Positions 1 through 9,240 of a stretch of 64,000 nucleotides of DNA are shown one piece after another. The DNA is from Palsa-504 sp963744005 (GTDB lineage: Bacteria; Actinomycetota; Actinomycetes; Streptosporangiales; Streptosporangiaceae), in contig CAVURU010000004.1 of NCBI GenBank assembly GCA_963744005.1, positions 682,001 through 746,000 on the forward strand, in the 5' to 3' direction. Under the pieces are notes generated by a model. That model was given only the letters and a program-made list of their open reading frames with translations. It searched no databases and was not told where the DNA came from. The position numbers and the translations under genes were made by a program. Position 1 is the stretch's first letter, and each line of letters starts with the position of its first letter.

Positions 1-1121
1 GCGGCCACCTCCTCATCGGGCCACGGCGCCGCCGCCGCCAGATGCCACGCCCGCCGGTCCGGGTCCCTATCCCGGTCGGTCACCTCGGCCAGCGCCCGGT
101 GCGCCGCCTGCCGTTCCGGCGCTGACGCCGCCGAGTACACCGCCGACCGCACCAGCGGATGCCGGAACCGCACCCGCGCACCGATCTCCATCAACCCGTC
201 CGCCTGGGCGGGCTCCGCGGCCCAAGCGGCGATCCCTAGTCGCTGGGCCCCCCGCCACACCAGCACCGGGTCCCCGGCCGGTTCAGCCGCCGCGACCAGC
301 AGCAGCGACCGCGTGTCAGCGGGCAGTGCCCCCAGCCGCCGCCGGAAGGACTGCTCAATCCGCGCCGGGACCGGCAGGACATCGGCCAGCCCAAACCTGC
401 CCGCCAGCTGCGCCGAGTCCAACCCGCGCGGCAGCTCCAACAGGGCCAGCGGGTTACCCGCCGTCTCAGCCACAATCCGGTCCCGGACCCGGTCATCGAG
501 CCCGAACCGGACCACCGAGCGCAGCAGCGTACGGGCCTCCTGCTCCGGCAAGCCCCGAAGCTCAAGCTCCGCCAGCCCCGCGAACTGCTCGCCCGGCTCG
601 CGCGCACCGAAGATCAGTGCTACCGGCTCGGCCAGCAACCGCCGCGCCACGAAGGCCAGCACCTGGGCCGATGCCAGGTCCAGCCACTGCGCGTCATCGA
701 TCACGCATAGCAGCGGCCGATCCTCTGCCGCCTCCGCTAGCAATGTCAGCACCGCCAGGCCGACCAGGAACTGGTCCGGCGCGGTCCCCTCCCGCAGCCC
801 GAACGCGACTCCCAGCGCGTCGCGCTGTGGACCAGGCAGGCCGTCCAGCCGGCCCAGCAACGGCGCGCATAGCAGGTGCAAGCCGGCGAACGCGAGCTCC
901 ATTTCCGACTCCACCCCTGCCGCCCGGGCCACCCGCATCTCCGCCGCTGCCCCGGCCAGGTACTCCAGCAGCGCCGACTTTCCCACCCCCGCCTCGCCCC
1001 GCACCACCAGCGCCCGACCGCGTCCCGACCGCAGATCCCCCAGCAGGCCATCAAGGGCCGCGCGCTCTCGTTGGCGGTCCAGCAGCGCTGACGTCAGCTC
1101 GGATCGCTTACCCATGCCCAT
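1..1121 (-). CDS. LuxR-family AAA ATPase regulator (N-terminal part, runs off left edge)
   Basis: About 373 codons are open on the minus strand from ATG at 1121 (a second ATG is at 1115) to the window edge, so the C-terminus is missing. The protein begins MGMGKRSELTSALLDRQRER and has a Walker A loop GEAGVGKSALL near residue 50 and a Walker B strand LLCVIDDAQWLD near residue 140, followed by an alpha-helical NTPase region. This is the N-terminal architecture of large actinomycete LAL/LuxR regulators, which end in a LuxR helix-turn-helix; that part would lie left of position 1. The long plus-strand frames over this stretch are Arg/Pro/Ser-rich shadows. The ligand and targets cannot be told from this fragment. 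Confidence 0.8.
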   Translation of the reverse strand, partial: MGMGKRSELTSALLDRQRERAALDGLLGDLRSGRGRALVVRGEAGVGKSALLEYLAGAAAEMRVARAAGVESEMELAFAGLHLLCAPLLGRLDGLPGPQRDALGVAFGLREGTAPDQFLVGLAVLTLLAEAAEDRPLLCVIDDAQWLDLASAQVLAFVARRLLAEPVALIFGAREPGEQFAGLAELELRGLPEQEARTLLRSVVRFGLDDRVRDRIVAETAGNPLALLELPRGLDSAQLAGRFGLADVLPVPARIEQSFRRRLGALPADTRSLLLVAAAEPAGDPVLVWRGAQRLGIAAWAAEPAQADGLMEIGARVRFRHPLVRSAVYSAASAPERQAAHRALAEVTDRDRDPDRRAWHLAAAAPWPDEEVA

Positions 1122-1496
1122 CACCGCACATTTCCGGCAGCAGTCCATCGGCACCGCTAAGTCAGCAGGCCTCTGCCAGACCCCTGATGTCAGCGTTCAG
1201 GAATCCGGGCAGGGCAAAGCAGGACGGTGCGGCGACTGTCATCTCCAGCCAACTGACCGGCCAGGGGGGCTGTCAAGAGGAATGGTCTCGGCTCGTGCCG
1301 CGGCGCTGGTCGTCCTTGACACAGGCCTCCCGGCCATCGGCAGTCGTCAAGCAGCCGCAACCATAGCCAGACCCGGCTCTGCCTCGACCAGCTTTCTGGC
1401 CCGCCTGCCGGCCCCTGTCTGCGTCATGACGGCAGTCGCCCTCCACATGACGTCCATATGGAAGGCACCCGGCCTCCAGGCAAGATTGATGACGGC
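1122..1496. other. Intergenic stretch with no gene seen
   Basis: This gap separates the LuxR-type regulator start from the tRNA-His terminator. It contains a TTGACA hexamer near 1318 but no well-spaced -10 partner that I would defend. No convincing coding frame or structured RNA was seen. Confidence 0.4.
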
Positions 1497-1531
1497 AGAA
1501 GCCCCGGCCACACTCGTGGCTCGGGGCTTCT
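1497..1531 (-). terminator. Hairpin terminator downstream of tRNA-His
   Basis: The 10-base arms AGAAGCCCCG and CGGGGCTTCT pair perfectly and enclose a second GCCAC/GTGGC stem. The hairpin lies 16 bases past the tRNA 3' end on the minus strand. There is no long T tract, which is common for actinomycete terminators. Confidence 0.7.
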
Positions 1532-1546
1532 GACCTGTGCTTCTGA

Positions 1547-1623
1547 TGGGGTGAGCGAGGGGATTCGAACCCCCGACACCCAGGACCACAACCTGGTGCT
1601 CTAACCAACTGAGCTACGCCCAC
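1547..1623 (-). tRNA. tRNA-His (GTG anticodon)
   Basis: Read on the minus strand, the acceptor arm GTGGGCG pairs with CGCTCAC (one G-T pair). The anticodon stem CCAGG/CCTGG encloses loop TTGTGGT, giving anticodon GTG. The T arm GGGGGTTCGAATCCCC is standard and the 3' end is an encoded CCA. The discriminator is C, and the base 5' of position 1 (1624) is G, as expected for the extra G-1 identity element of tRNA-His. It lies just 3' of orn, an arrangement also seen in Streptomyces. Confidence 0.95.
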
Positions 1624-1721
1624 CATCGCCGCGTAATCGCCGGCGGCAAGCAAACGCGCGCTGTCCCGGGGGACATCGCGCGGGCTTCGAAGAAGTATAG
1701 CGGCCCGGCGCAGGCCTCGCG

Positions 1722-2399
1722 TCAGGTCTGCGCGCCGCCCGCCGTGCTCGGCTGGCCGGCTGCTGCCGCGCCGGGCTCGGCCGCGCCGTTGGCCGCGCTG
1801 GGCTCGGTGAACCGGGCCGCGATCTCCCGCGCCGTGGCCGAGTCCGGGCCGGGCTGCGGGACGAACACCGCCTCCCGGTAGTACCGGAGCTCCTGCACGC
1901 TCTCCCGGATGTCAGCCAGCGCCCGGTGCCCGCCGTGCTTGGCCGGGGTGGCGAAGTAGGCCCGCGGGTACCAGCGGCGGGCCAGCTCCTTGATGCTGGA
2001 CACGTCCACCATCCGGTAGTGCAGGAAGCCGTCGAGCTCGGGCATGTCCCGGGCGATGAACGTCCGGTCGGTGGCGATGGAGTTACCGCACAGCGGCACC
2101 CGCTTGGGCTCGGCCACGTGCCCGCGGATGTAGCTGAGCACGATGTCCTGCGCCTCGGCCAGCGTCACCCCGCTCGGCAGCTCTTCCAGCAGCCCCGAGG
2201 TGGTGTGCATGTCGCGGACCACGTCTGGCATGGTGGCCAGTGCCTCCGCGGGGGGCTTGATGATCACGTCGACGCCCTCGTCGAGCAGGGTCAGTTCGGC
2301 GTCGGTCACCAGGCAGGAGATCTCGATGAGGGCGTCATGCTCGATGTCGAGCCCCGTCATCTCGCAGTCGATCCATACCAGCCGGTCATTCACCCTCAT
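1722..2399 (-). CDS. orn: Oligoribonuclease
   Basis: A 225-residue DEDDh 3'-5' exoribonuclease that degrades 2- to 5-nucleotide RNAs in the last step of mRNA turnover; in bacteria it also removes pGpG. The first exonuclease motif is WIDCEMTGLD near residue 9, and the later HRALADIRESV stretch carries the distal His/Asp ligands. The catalytic core ends near residue 195, followed by an Ala/Gly-rich tail of about 30 residues that is longer than in enterobacterial Orn. Start ATG at 2399 gives MRVNDRLVWIDCE, the usual spacing to motif I. The gene is followed by tRNA-His in the same direction. Confidence 0.95.
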   Translation of the reverse strand: MRVNDRLVWIDCEMTGLDIEHDALIEISCLVTDAELTLLDEGVDVIIKPPAEALATMPDVVRDMHTTSGLLEELPSGVTLAEAQDIVLSYIRGHVAEPKRVPLCGNSIATDRTFIARDMPELDGFLHYRMVDVSSIKELARRWYPRAYFATPAKHGGHRALADIRESVQELRYYREAVFVPQPGPDSATAREIAARFTEPSAANGAAEPGAAAAGQPSTAGGAQT

Positions 2400-2477
2400 A
2401 GCCTATGGCCTCTGCCCGGATGTTCGGCCGTCATGCACAGATGACCGCGCGCCGGGCGAGATAAGCGGCGGCCGGTG

Positions 2478-3239
2478 CTACACCCCCGCGATGCTGAACG
2501 ACCGGACCACCGCGTCGTACGACGCCGGCTGGCCGCCCAGGTTCAGCGCCGAGGCCCGGTCCGCGGGCACCGGCGCGGACAGCATCCGCTGCGCCAGCGC
2601 CTGGCGGTCCAGGTCGCAGTCGGCCAGCGGCTCTCCGATCCGGCCGCCGGGCGTGGTCGCGCTGACGATCTGGTCGATGTCGATGCTTCCCGGCCCGATG
2701 CTGTCGCACGCCGGGACCTGGGACGCGCCGAAATGCCCGCCGAGGGACCACAGCGCCCGGCTCCGGGGCTTGCCCGGATGACGGAACGGGGCGGGCGCGC
2801 CCGCCGGCCACCGCCGGGGCACCTGCCAGGAGTCCAGCCAGGACATGATCTCGCCCAGCCCGATCATCTGGTAGCTGGTGAACGGGACTCTGGGCGAGGA
2901 GACCACTCCGATCTGCACGCACAGCCGGCCCTCGCGGTTCACGCCGGGCACGTGCCGGGCGGGCGTCTCGGGCGCGTAGTCGATGTTCTCCCGGGTCCCT
3001 AGCGCGCACCCGGCCCGGACGATCGGCAGCATCTGCACGATGTCGCCGGCCACCGGATCCCACACCAGGTGGCAGGGCCGTTTCTCCTCCATCAGCCGGT
3101 GCGCGACCGACCAGGCCGAGACAGCCTTCGGATCAGCGCCGAAGGTCAGCCAGACCACCCGCGGCGCGCCTCCCCCCAGATTTCCCCCGTCGGTCTCTGC
3201 CCGAATGCACTTGGCGCCCCGCATCCACGCATCCACCAA
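2478..3239 (-). CDS. Amidase_2/PGRP-fold protein, probably with altered zinc site
   Basis: A 253-residue protein starting at GTG 3239, preceded by AGGAGGG at good spacing. Its layout resembles actinobacterial and phage N-acetylmuramoyl-L-alanine amidases: an APRVVWLTFGADP strand where TTES-type residues usually sit, CHLVWDPVAGDIVQMLP with the first metal-ligand His, and a late GGHFGASQVP motif. In active relatives the last motif continues with a His/Asp pair (NDHGDPG type); here it reads ACDSIGPG, so those residues appear lost. No signal peptide is evident. The family assignment is from motif order only; a dead or re-purposed peptidoglycan-recognition protein is the best inference. Confidence 0.5.
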   Translation of the reverse strand: MVDAWMRGAKCIRAETDGGNLGGGAPRVVWLTFGADPKAVSAWSVAHRLMEEKRPCHLVWDPVAGDIVQMLPIVRAGCALGTRENIDYAPETPARHVPGVNREGRLCVQIGVVSSPRVPFTSYQMIGLGEIMSWLDSWQVPRRWPAGAPAPFRHPGKPRSRALWSLGGHFGASQVPACDSIGPGSIDIDQIVSATTPGGRIGEPLADCDLDRQALAQRMLSAPVPADRASALNLGGQPASYDAVVRSFSIAGV

Positions 3240-3584
3240 GGGTGTCCCTCCTGAGGATCTAACGGTCTAGACCTTCTAGCTCCCTTTAACCTGCTTACGT
3301 CAGTACGGGTGATTAGTCCAGAGGCGCGCCGTTAGGATTTTGCATGCTGGACTTTCGGGGGTTCCGTCCGACTGTGACCGGAATCGGGTAAATCGTGGGG
3401 GATTCGCCACCCGGACAGGAAGAATTTTCGCGCGCCGGGACCATGCGGCAACAGGCACGTGCGGCGGTCCTGACTGCGCCCACGGGTCAGACCCGGCGGC
3501 CCCGCTCGCACCAGCCCGCTGTCCGGTGCCCGCTCTCGCCGGGTCTGCCTGTCGCCCGGCGTCATGCTGCTGCCGAGCTGGGCC
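3240..3584. other. Intergenic region between amidase-like and aldolase genes
   Basis: The AT-richer part at 3255-3430 should hold the promoter of the minus-strand amidase-like gene. The rest is GC-rich, and the reading frames over it have no recognisable protein character. Confidence 0.35.
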
Positions 3585-3615
3585 GAGGTCCGGCGCCCCG
3601 CTCGCGCCGGACCTC
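3585..3615 (-). terminator. Strong hairpin downstream of the aldolase gene
   Basis: The 12-base arms GAGGTCCGGCGC and GCGCCGGACCTC pair perfectly around a 7-base loop. It lies 60 bases past the stop of the minus-strand aldolase gene. No T run follows, so it is called from stem strength and position. Confidence 0.55.
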
Positions 3616-3675
3616 TTGCCCATACAGACGCGCGTCCTGCCCCGCCGGTTGACCGTTCCCGGCCGCCGTTCGGCC

Positions 3676-4533
3676 TTACAGCGCGGCGACCGCCGCGGCG
3701 ATGCCGGCCCGGGTCGCCTCATCCGGCGGGTCGACCGGCATCCGGGCCGTGGTCCCGCCCAGTCCGCGCCGCTCCAGGGCGTACTTGACCCGGCCGATGC
3801 TCGCCCCGAGGGCCACGATCCGGTCTAGGGCCTGCTGCCACCGATCCGTCTCGTCCGCCGCTCCGGCGGCCAGCGCCGCGCTGAGCGCCGCGTAGACCTC
3901 GGGGTAGGCGCCCGCCCGCCCGGAGATCACGCCCGCCCCGCCGGCCCGCATGGTGGCGGCCGGATCGCTGTCGTCGCCGGAGAACATGGCTGCTCCCGGC
4001 GCCGCCGCGGCGTATCCGGCCAGCTCGCCGGCGGCCGAGCCGCTCAGCTTCACGCCCGTCAGGCCCGTCCGGGCCGCGATCTGGCCGAACAAGGTGACCG
4101 GCACGTGCAGTCCGGTCCGTTCGGGAAAGATGTAGGCGTACAGCTCCGGGCCGGGCGCGGCGTCCCGGATGCAGGCGTAGTGGGCGGTCAGCTCATCAGG
4201 CCGCGCGGGCAGGTAGTACGGCGTGATGGCCGCGATCCGCGTCGCGCCGAGGGCGGCCGCGGCCCGGGCCAGCCGGGCGCTGCGGCGGCTGTCCGGCGCC
4301 CCGACGTGCGCGATGACCCGGTCCGGGCCCGCCTCGGCCAGGGCCAGCTCGATCAGCGTCAGCCGCTCGGCGTCATCCAGCGCCGGGAACTCGCCCGTCG
4401 TCCCGGCCACGAACAGGCCGTCCAGCTGTCCGGCCACGTGCTTGTACAGGGCCCGGTTCGCGGCGGCGTCCAGCTCGCCGTCCCGGCCGAACAGGGTGGG
4501 CACGGCGGCGAAGACGGCCGCCGCCGAGCTCAC
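3676..4533 (-). CDS. DapA/NanA-family class I aldolase
   Basis: A 285-residue protein of the dihydrodipicolinate synthase / N-acetylneuraminate lyase superfamily (TIM barrel, Schiff-base lysine). It shows the pyruvate-binding GTTGE near residue 40, the ITPYYLP segment with the conserved Tyr, and GVKLSGS with the predicted Schiff-base Lys. The start is GTG at 4533, overlapping the TGA of the upstream gene as GTGA, so translation is probably coupled. A longer upstream frame has no protein character before this GTG. The ligand-binding residues do not let me choose between DapA, a 2-keto-3-deoxy sugar acid aldolase or a lyase. A bona fide DapA would normally sit elsewhere in an actinomycete. Confidence 0.8.
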   Translation of the reverse strand: MSSAAAVFAAVPTLFGRDGELDAAANRALYKHVAGQLDGLFVAGTTGEFPALDDAERLTLIELALAEAGPDRVIAHVGAPDSRRSARLARAAAALGATRIAAITPYYLPARPDELTAHYACIRDAAPGPELYAYIFPERTGLHVPVTLFGQIAARTGLTGVKLSGSAAGELAGYAAAAPGAAMFSGDDSDPAATMRAGGAGVISGRAGAYPEVYAALSAALAAGAADETDRWQQALDRIVALGASIGRVKYALERRGLGGTTARMPVDPPDEATRAGIAAAVAAL

Positions 4534-5021
4534 TTGTAGACCGGGCGCTTGAAGAAGGCGGAGGACTCCGGTCGCCACAAGAACCAGATCGCGGCCGCCC
4601 CCGCGATCCAGGTCAGGATGGGGAAGACCAGGTCGATAACGGTCTTGGGGCCGCGGAAGGCCTGCAGCACGGACAGCGTCTCGATGACGAACAGCACCGT
4701 CGAGGTGATCCGGGCCCAGCTCTTGCCCTGGCCGTTGGCCCGGGCCATCCACAGCCACAGCGCGATCCCGATGCCGGCCGACAAGACGGCCACGAGGAGG
4801 AACGCCCGGAACGCCGAGTCGATCTGGGTCGGCGTGTAGTTCGGGAACTCCTTGCGCAGCGCCGGCTTGATGGTGCTGATGAACACCAGGGAGAGGATCA
4901 GGCTGACGGTGCTGATGGCCGCGCCCACGTACATGAGCTTGACCGCGTTCTGCACCGGCTTGGGCGCGACGGCCTGGTCGGGCTCGAGAGTCTTGTCGCT
5001 AGACGGGAAGCGCTGGAACAT
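4530..5021 (-). CDS. Small four-helix membrane protein
   Basis: 163 residues with four hydrophobic segments: about 28-50 (VKLMYVGAAISTVSLILSL), 72-92, 105-122 and 134-152. The N-terminus MFQRFPSSDKTLEPDQ is cytosolic-looking. Similar short proteins are common and uncharacterised in actinomycetes. It overlaps the aldolase start by four bases and is probably the first gene of a two-gene operon. No enzymatic motif was seen and the function is unknown. Confidence 0.75.
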   Translation of the reverse strand: MFQRFPSSDKTLEPDQAVAPKPVQNAVKLMYVGAAISTVSLILSLVFISTIKPALRKEFPNYTPTQIDSAFRAFLLVAVLSAGIGIALWLWMARANGQGKSWARITSTVLFVIETLSVLQAFRGPKTVIDLVFPILTWIAGAAAIWFLWRPESSAFFKRPVYK

Positions 5022-5140
5022 GATGACCTCTGCTGGCTGGGCGAGCGGGATGACCCCTGAGCTTAATAGGCCGCCGCCAGAGCGGCCATTCAGTGCCGCG
5101 GCGCGCCAGGCACCGGTCCGGCCGGGCCATACTGGCAGGC

Positions 5141-5980
5141 GTGACGGACGAGACCTCGGCCGCCCCGAGGGAGTCGGCCCCGAGGGCGGGCGCAGCGGAC
5201 GGGCCGGTACCGGCCCCCGCGGGCCTGCCCAGTCCCCGGCTGCTGCGCTGGGAGATCGTCACCGTCTTCGCCGTCTCCCTCGGCGCCAGCGGCATCTACG
5301 CCCTGGTCCAGTACATCGGCTCGCTGACCGCCCAGCAGGCCCTCAGCAAGCAGGCCGTGATCGTGCACGGCACCCAGGCCCCCGGCCGCCCGCTGCTCGA
5401 CCTGTTCCTCCAGCTCACCAGCATCAGCCTGGCCCTGGCCCCGGTGCTGCTGGTGTTCTACCTGCTGGCCCGGTCGGGGGAGGGGCCGTCCTCGATCGGC
5501 CTGGACGCCCGCCAGCCGGGTAAGGACCTGACCTGGGGTGCCCTGCTGGCCGCGGTCATCGGCGGCTCCGGCCTGGCCCTGTATCTGATCGCCTACCACC
5601 TCGGCGTCGAGCTCAACGTGGTGGCCGAGAACCTGCCCGCCGTCTGGTGGCGCTTCCCGGTGCTGGTCCTGTCCGCGGCCCAGAACGGCATCCTCGAAGA
5701 GGTCATCGTCGTCGGCTACCTGCTGTCCCGGCTGGACCAGCTCGGGGTGCGGCCCGCCTGGGCCATCGCCATCAGCGCCACCATCCGCGGTTCGTACCAC
5801 CTGTACCAGGGCATCGGCGCGTTCTTCGGCAACGCCGCCATGGGCGTCATCTTCGGCCTGTTCTACCGCCGCTACGGCCGGGTCGCCCCGCTGATCATCG
5901 CGCACACCCTGATCGACGCCGTCACCTTCGTCGGCTACGCGCTGCTGGCCGGCCACGTCTCCTGGCTGCCGGCCCCGTGA
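5141..5980 (+). CDS. CPBP-family intramembrane metalloprotease
   Basis: 279 residues starting at GTG 5141 (VTDETSAAPRES). It has a Pro/Ala-rich N-terminus of about 40 residues, then seven or so hydrophobic segments. The CPBP/Abi family motifs are visible: the EE pair in GILEEVIVVGYL near residue 185, an RGSYHLYQG helix with the second-motif His, and HTLID near the C-terminus. Family members include Rce1-type CAAX proteases and bacteriocin-immunity proteins; the substrate here is unknown. Its TGA overlaps the GTG of the next gene (GTGA), indicating coupled synthesis of two membrane proteases. Confidence 0.85.
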   Translation: MTDETSAAPRESAPRAGAADGPVPAPAGLPSPRLLRWEIVTVFAVSLGASGIYALVQYIGSLTAQQALSKQAVIVHGTQAPGRPLLDLFLQLTSISLALAPVLLVFYLLARSGEGPSSIGLDARQPGKDLTWGALLAAVIGGSGLALYLIAYHLGVELNVVAENLPAVWWRFPVLVLSAAQNGILEEVIVVGYLLSRLDQLGVRPAWAIAISATIRGSYHLYQGIGAFFGNAAMGVIFGLFYRRYGRVAPLIIAHTLIDAVTFVGYALLAGHVSWLPAP

Positions 5981-6681
5981 CCGTGCTGCACCGGCTCTGG
6001 GAGCGGATCTCCGGCAGCCAGCCGCTGCCGCCCGCCTGGGTGGTGGCCGTGACCGCGCTGGCCGCCCTGCTCCTGGTGCTGAGCGCCGTTTCCTGGCGCT
6101 GGTCCGGCAAGGTCATCACCATCGCCCACGAGGGCGGTCACGCGCTGGTCTCGGTGCTGTCCGGACGGCGCCTGGAGGGCATCCGGCTGCACTCCGACAG
6201 CTCCGGCGTGACCTATTCGCGCGGCCGGCGCCGCGGGCCGGGCGTCGTGGCCACCGCCGCCGCGGGCTACCTGGCTCCCTCGCTGCTCGGCCTCGGCGCG
6301 GCCGCGCTGCTGGCCGTCCGGCACCAGACCGCGCTGCTGTGGCTGGGCCTGGTCCTGCTGGGCGCGACGTTCCTGGCCATCCGCAACGCCTTCGGCGCGG
6401 TGGCCGTGCTGGTCACCGCGGGCGGTGTCTTCGCGGTCAGCTACTTCGCCTCGGCCGCGGTCCAGGCCGGCTTCGCCTACCTGGTCGCCTGGTTCCTCCT
6501 GCTCGGCGGCCTGCGCCCGGCCCTCGAGCTGGCCCGCCGCGGCCGCCTGGCCGGCGGCGGCGCGTCCGACGCCGACCAGCTGGCCCGCCTGACCCGTGTC
6601 CCGCGCGGCGCCTGGGTCGCCGTGTTCCTCCTGGCCGGCGCCGCCTGCCTGGCCCTCGGCGCCCGTCTCCTCATTCCCTGA
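5977..6681 (+). CDS. M50B-like membrane zinc metalloprotease
   Basis: 234 residues starting at GTG 5977, overlapping the CPBP stop (GTG at 5983 is possible). After a first membrane helix (VVAVTALAALLLVLSAV) comes AHEGGHALVSVLSGR, an HExxH zinc-binding motif near residue 48 inside a helix, as in the DUF3267/M50 group. Four or five further hydrophobic helices follow. The usual second M50 ligand motif (NxxPxxxLDG) is not visible; an IRNAFGAV stretch is in roughly that place. It is likely a site-2-type protease or a relative acting in the membrane together with the CPBP protein upstream. Confidence 0.75.
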   Translation: MTVLHRLWERISGSQPLPPAWVVAVTALAALLLVLSAVSWRWSGKVITIAHEGGHALVSVLSGRRLEGIRLHSDSSGVTYSRGRRRGPGVVATAAAGYLAPSLLGLGAAALLAVRHQTALLWLGLVLLGATFLAIRNAFGAVAVLVTAGGVFAVSYFASAAVQAGFAYLVAWFLLLGGLRPALELARRGRLAGGGASDADQLARLTRVPRGAWVAVFLLAGAACLALGARLLIP

Positions 6682-6758
6682 CCGGGCCGTTTCCCCGGCC
6701 CTGGCCGCCGCCCGCTCTGGCTGTTTCGCCGTTAGCGCGCGAAGATTTTGTACACACG

Positions 6759-6787
6759 TTGACGGTATTCACGGCCCTCATTATCGT
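6759..6787 (+). promoter_or_regulatory. Principal-sigma-type promoter for the IclR gene
   Basis: TTGACG (6759-6764) and TATCGT (6782-6787) are separated by exactly 17 bases, 40 bases before the IclR start codon. The fit to the HrdB/RpoD consensus is good. Confidence 0.6.
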
Positions 6788-6827
6788 GGTCTGATACTTG
6801 GGTTCTGATGGGGCGAGAAGGGTCATC

Positions 6828-7613
6828 ATGGCCAGGGCCACCGCAGTCAAGATGCCCGCCGAGGCGGGTGCCGTCCACGGCTGCGAGGGAGCCCGCCGCG
6901 TCCTCGCCCTGATGCTGGCCTTCTCGGCCGACCGGAACACCCTGACCGCCCGCGAGCTGGCCGCGGCCACCGGCATCGCGCTGCCCAGCGTCTACCGCTA
7001 CATCACCCTGCTGCGCGAGACCGGCCTGCTGACCGGCGACGAGCGGGGCAGCTACCGGCTGTCCGGCCGCCTCATCGGCCTGGCCCGCGCCGCCGAGGCC
7101 GCGGAGAGCATCGTCGAGCTGGCCGACCCGGTCATGCGCGAGCTGAGCGGCCAGACCGGCGAGACGGTCATCCTGGTCCGGCTCATCGGGCGTTCGGCCG
7201 TGTGCGTGCACCGGATCGAGTCCCGGCAGCGGCTGCGCATCGCGTTCGAGCCGGGGCAGCCCATGCCGCTGGAGCGCGGCGCCAGCGCCCGGCTGCTGCT
7301 GTCCGGCCTGGCGCCCGAGCAGCGCCGGTCCTACCTGGCCCCGCTGGCCGAGCGTGACCCGGACGCCGCCGCCGAGCTGGAGCGCGGCGCCGCCCATGCC
7401 GCCGCGCAGGGTTACGCGGTCAGCGAGGAGGAGCTGGAGAAGGGCGTCTGGGCCGTGTCCGCGCCGGTCTTCCAGGCCAAGCGCCTGGTCGCGGTGATCA
7501 CCGTCCCCTCGCCGCTGGTCCGCGCGCCCGCTCCGCTGCAGGACAAGCTGCTGAGCCAGGTCCGCGCGGCCGCCGGGGCCATCACCGCGGCCGTCAGCAG
7601 CTCGCCGCACTGA
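6828..7613 (+). CDS. IclR-family transcriptional regulator
   Basis: 261 residues from ATG 6828, chosen over an upstream TTG because AGAAGG sits 7 bases before it. The N-terminal winged helix (about 20-80) carries ALMLAFSADRNTLTARELAAATGIALPSVYRYITLL, and the C-terminal IclR effector domain runs from about 90 to 255 (SGQTGETVILVRLIGRSAVCVHRIES). It lies 36 bases upstream of an amidase gene in the same direction. IclR proteins usually regulate adjacent catabolic genes, so control of the amidase is likely but not shown by the sequence. Confidence 0.92.
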   Translation: MARATAVKMPAEAGAVHGCEGARRVLALMLAFSADRNTLTARELAAATGIALPSVYRYITLLRETGLLTGDERGSYRLSGRLIGLARAAEAAESIVELADPVMRELSGQTGETVILVRLIGRSAVCVHRIESRQRLRIAFEPGQPMPLERGASARLLLSGLAPEQRRSYLAPLAERDPDAAAELERGAAHAAAQGYAVSEEELEKGVWAVSAPVFQAKRLVAVITVPSPLVRAPAPLQDKLLSQVRAAAGAITAAVSSSPH

Positions 7614-7649
7614 GCTGGCTCCCGGTCACCCCGCCGTTATCCTGCCCGC

Positions 7650-9224
<1,575 letters not shown>

Positions 9225-9240
9225 GGATAACCTGGCCTCC

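Noticed and set aside
313..1533. Long plus-strand reading frames over the left end (406 and 346 codons)
   Set aside because: They are Arg/Pro/Ser-rich with no domain character and lie antisense to a LuxR-type ATPase with clear Walker motifs; the longer one also runs towards the tRNA-His terminator.
2478..3239. Prophage endolysin
   Set aside because: There is no holin, capsid, integrase or other phage gene nearby, and codon use matches the surrounding chromosome.
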